DNA of 5,191 nucleotides from Mediterranea massiliensis (GTDB lineage Bacteria > Bacteroidota > Bacteroidia > Bacteroidales > Bacteroidaceae). The translations under genes were made by a program, and so were the position numbers. This document shows, piece by piece, positions 4,924 to 5,191 of this stretch. Location: assembly GCA_958402075.1 (NCBI GenBank), contig CATXSD010000168.1, forward strand, positions 1 to 5,191. Reading direction: 5' to 3'. The notes beneath the pieces were generated by a model. That model was not told where the DNA came from. It saw only the letters and a program-made list of their open reading frames with translations, and ran no database searches. How positions within the stretch are numbered: the stretch's first letter is position 1; every line of letters starts with the position of its first letter.

Positions 4924-5191
4924 ATGGAAAAGTTAGTAACCATCCTCGAACAGTTTCCCCTCTCGGCCCGCCCCTACACGGCGAAGGACGGCACGCCGAT
5001 GGTGTTCAACTCGCGCGGCTTCCTGCTGAGCGACGGCATCGACGAATGCTACGCCGAAATGACGGGCGACGCCGCACTGGCCTGCCCCGAGTACGACCGC
5101 AACACGCTGCACAAGGTGCAGGCCTGCATCAAGACCCACTACTGTCCCAAGAAAAAATTAACAATTATGTGTAAATGGATATATTTCAATT
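4924..5191 (+). CDS. Unrecognised gene running off the right edge (partial)
   Basis: ATG at 4924 opens 89 codons with no stop before the window ends. It begins MEKLVTILEQFPLSARPYTA and continues through GFLLSDGIDECYAEMTGDAA and LHKVQACIKTHYC. I do not recognise the family. The first 70 residues have alternating hydrophobic spacing like a small beta-rich protein; a relation to small nucleic-acid-binding proteins is only a guess. The A-rich AAACAAAAAACGATT before the start is typical for the phylum. Codons through about 5148 are strongly GC-rich, after which the sequence turns AT-rich (KKKLTIMCKWIYFN) while staying in frame. The last part may therefore be foreign, a truncation junction, or a new start at the in-frame ATG 5167. 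The overlapping frame 4893-5174 is a shadow. Confidence 0.62.
   Translation, partial: MEKLVTILEQFPLSARPYTAKDGTPMVFNSRGFLLSDGIDECYAEMTGDAALACPEYDRNTLHKVQACIKTHYCPKKKLTIMCKWIYFN

Noticed and set aside
4893..5174. Plus-strand frame overlapping the right-edge gene
   Set aside because: Its Arg/Pro/His-rich translation is typical of a wrong frame. The frame starting at 4924 has a balanced protein composition and a better start context.

Overview
The window looks like chromosomal or accessory DNA from a member of the Bacteroidales (Bacteroides, Parabacteroides, Alistipes or a relative; the genus cannot be settled from here). Two good matches to the Bacteroidales primary promoter (TTTG, 20 bp, TAnnTTTG) precede genes, the gene starts lack Shine-Dalgarno sequences, and the short intergenic stretches are very AT-rich next to GC-rich coding DNA.

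Layout. At the extreme left, 11 codons of a leftward gene leave the window; a clear leftward promoter at 141-172 serves it. Positions 173-681 are a long non-coding stretch dominated by a nested inverted-repeat structure: 30-bp outer arms (389-418 and 587-616) around a perfect, purely A/T 52-bp palindrome (467-518). A second clear promoter (682-713) then drives a tight operon of three unrecognised GC-rich genes (737-1660, 1653-2438, 2435-2893). Their overlapping stop/start junctions imply translational coupling. The C-terminal tail of the second protein and the N-terminus of the third share an ungapped 18-residue motif built on G-x-x-(Y/F)-G-P-V-x-Q.

After a 253-bp AT-rich gap comes an exported Sel1-repeat protein (3147-4727), with a signal peptide, nine complete 36/37-residue repeats, a Ser/Gly/Asn linker and a charged C-terminal domain. 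Its base composition is much less GC-rich than that of the operon. It is followed by a hairpin terminator (4803-4824), a possible promoter -7 element (4840-4847), and a second strong hairpin (4847-4880) overlapping that element. The last gene (from 4924) is unrecognised and open to the right edge. Its composition drops abruptly from GC-rich to AT-rich near 5149, which may mark a truncation or junction.

How the parts relate. The three-gene operon is the most system-like part: one promoter, coupled translation and a shared sequence motif suggest that the products act together. Its function is unknown to me. The Sel1 protein is predicted to be outside the cytoplasm, so a direct partnership with the predicted cytoplasmic operon products is unlikely. 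No tRNA, rRNA, CRISPR array, transposase or recombinase gene was seen.
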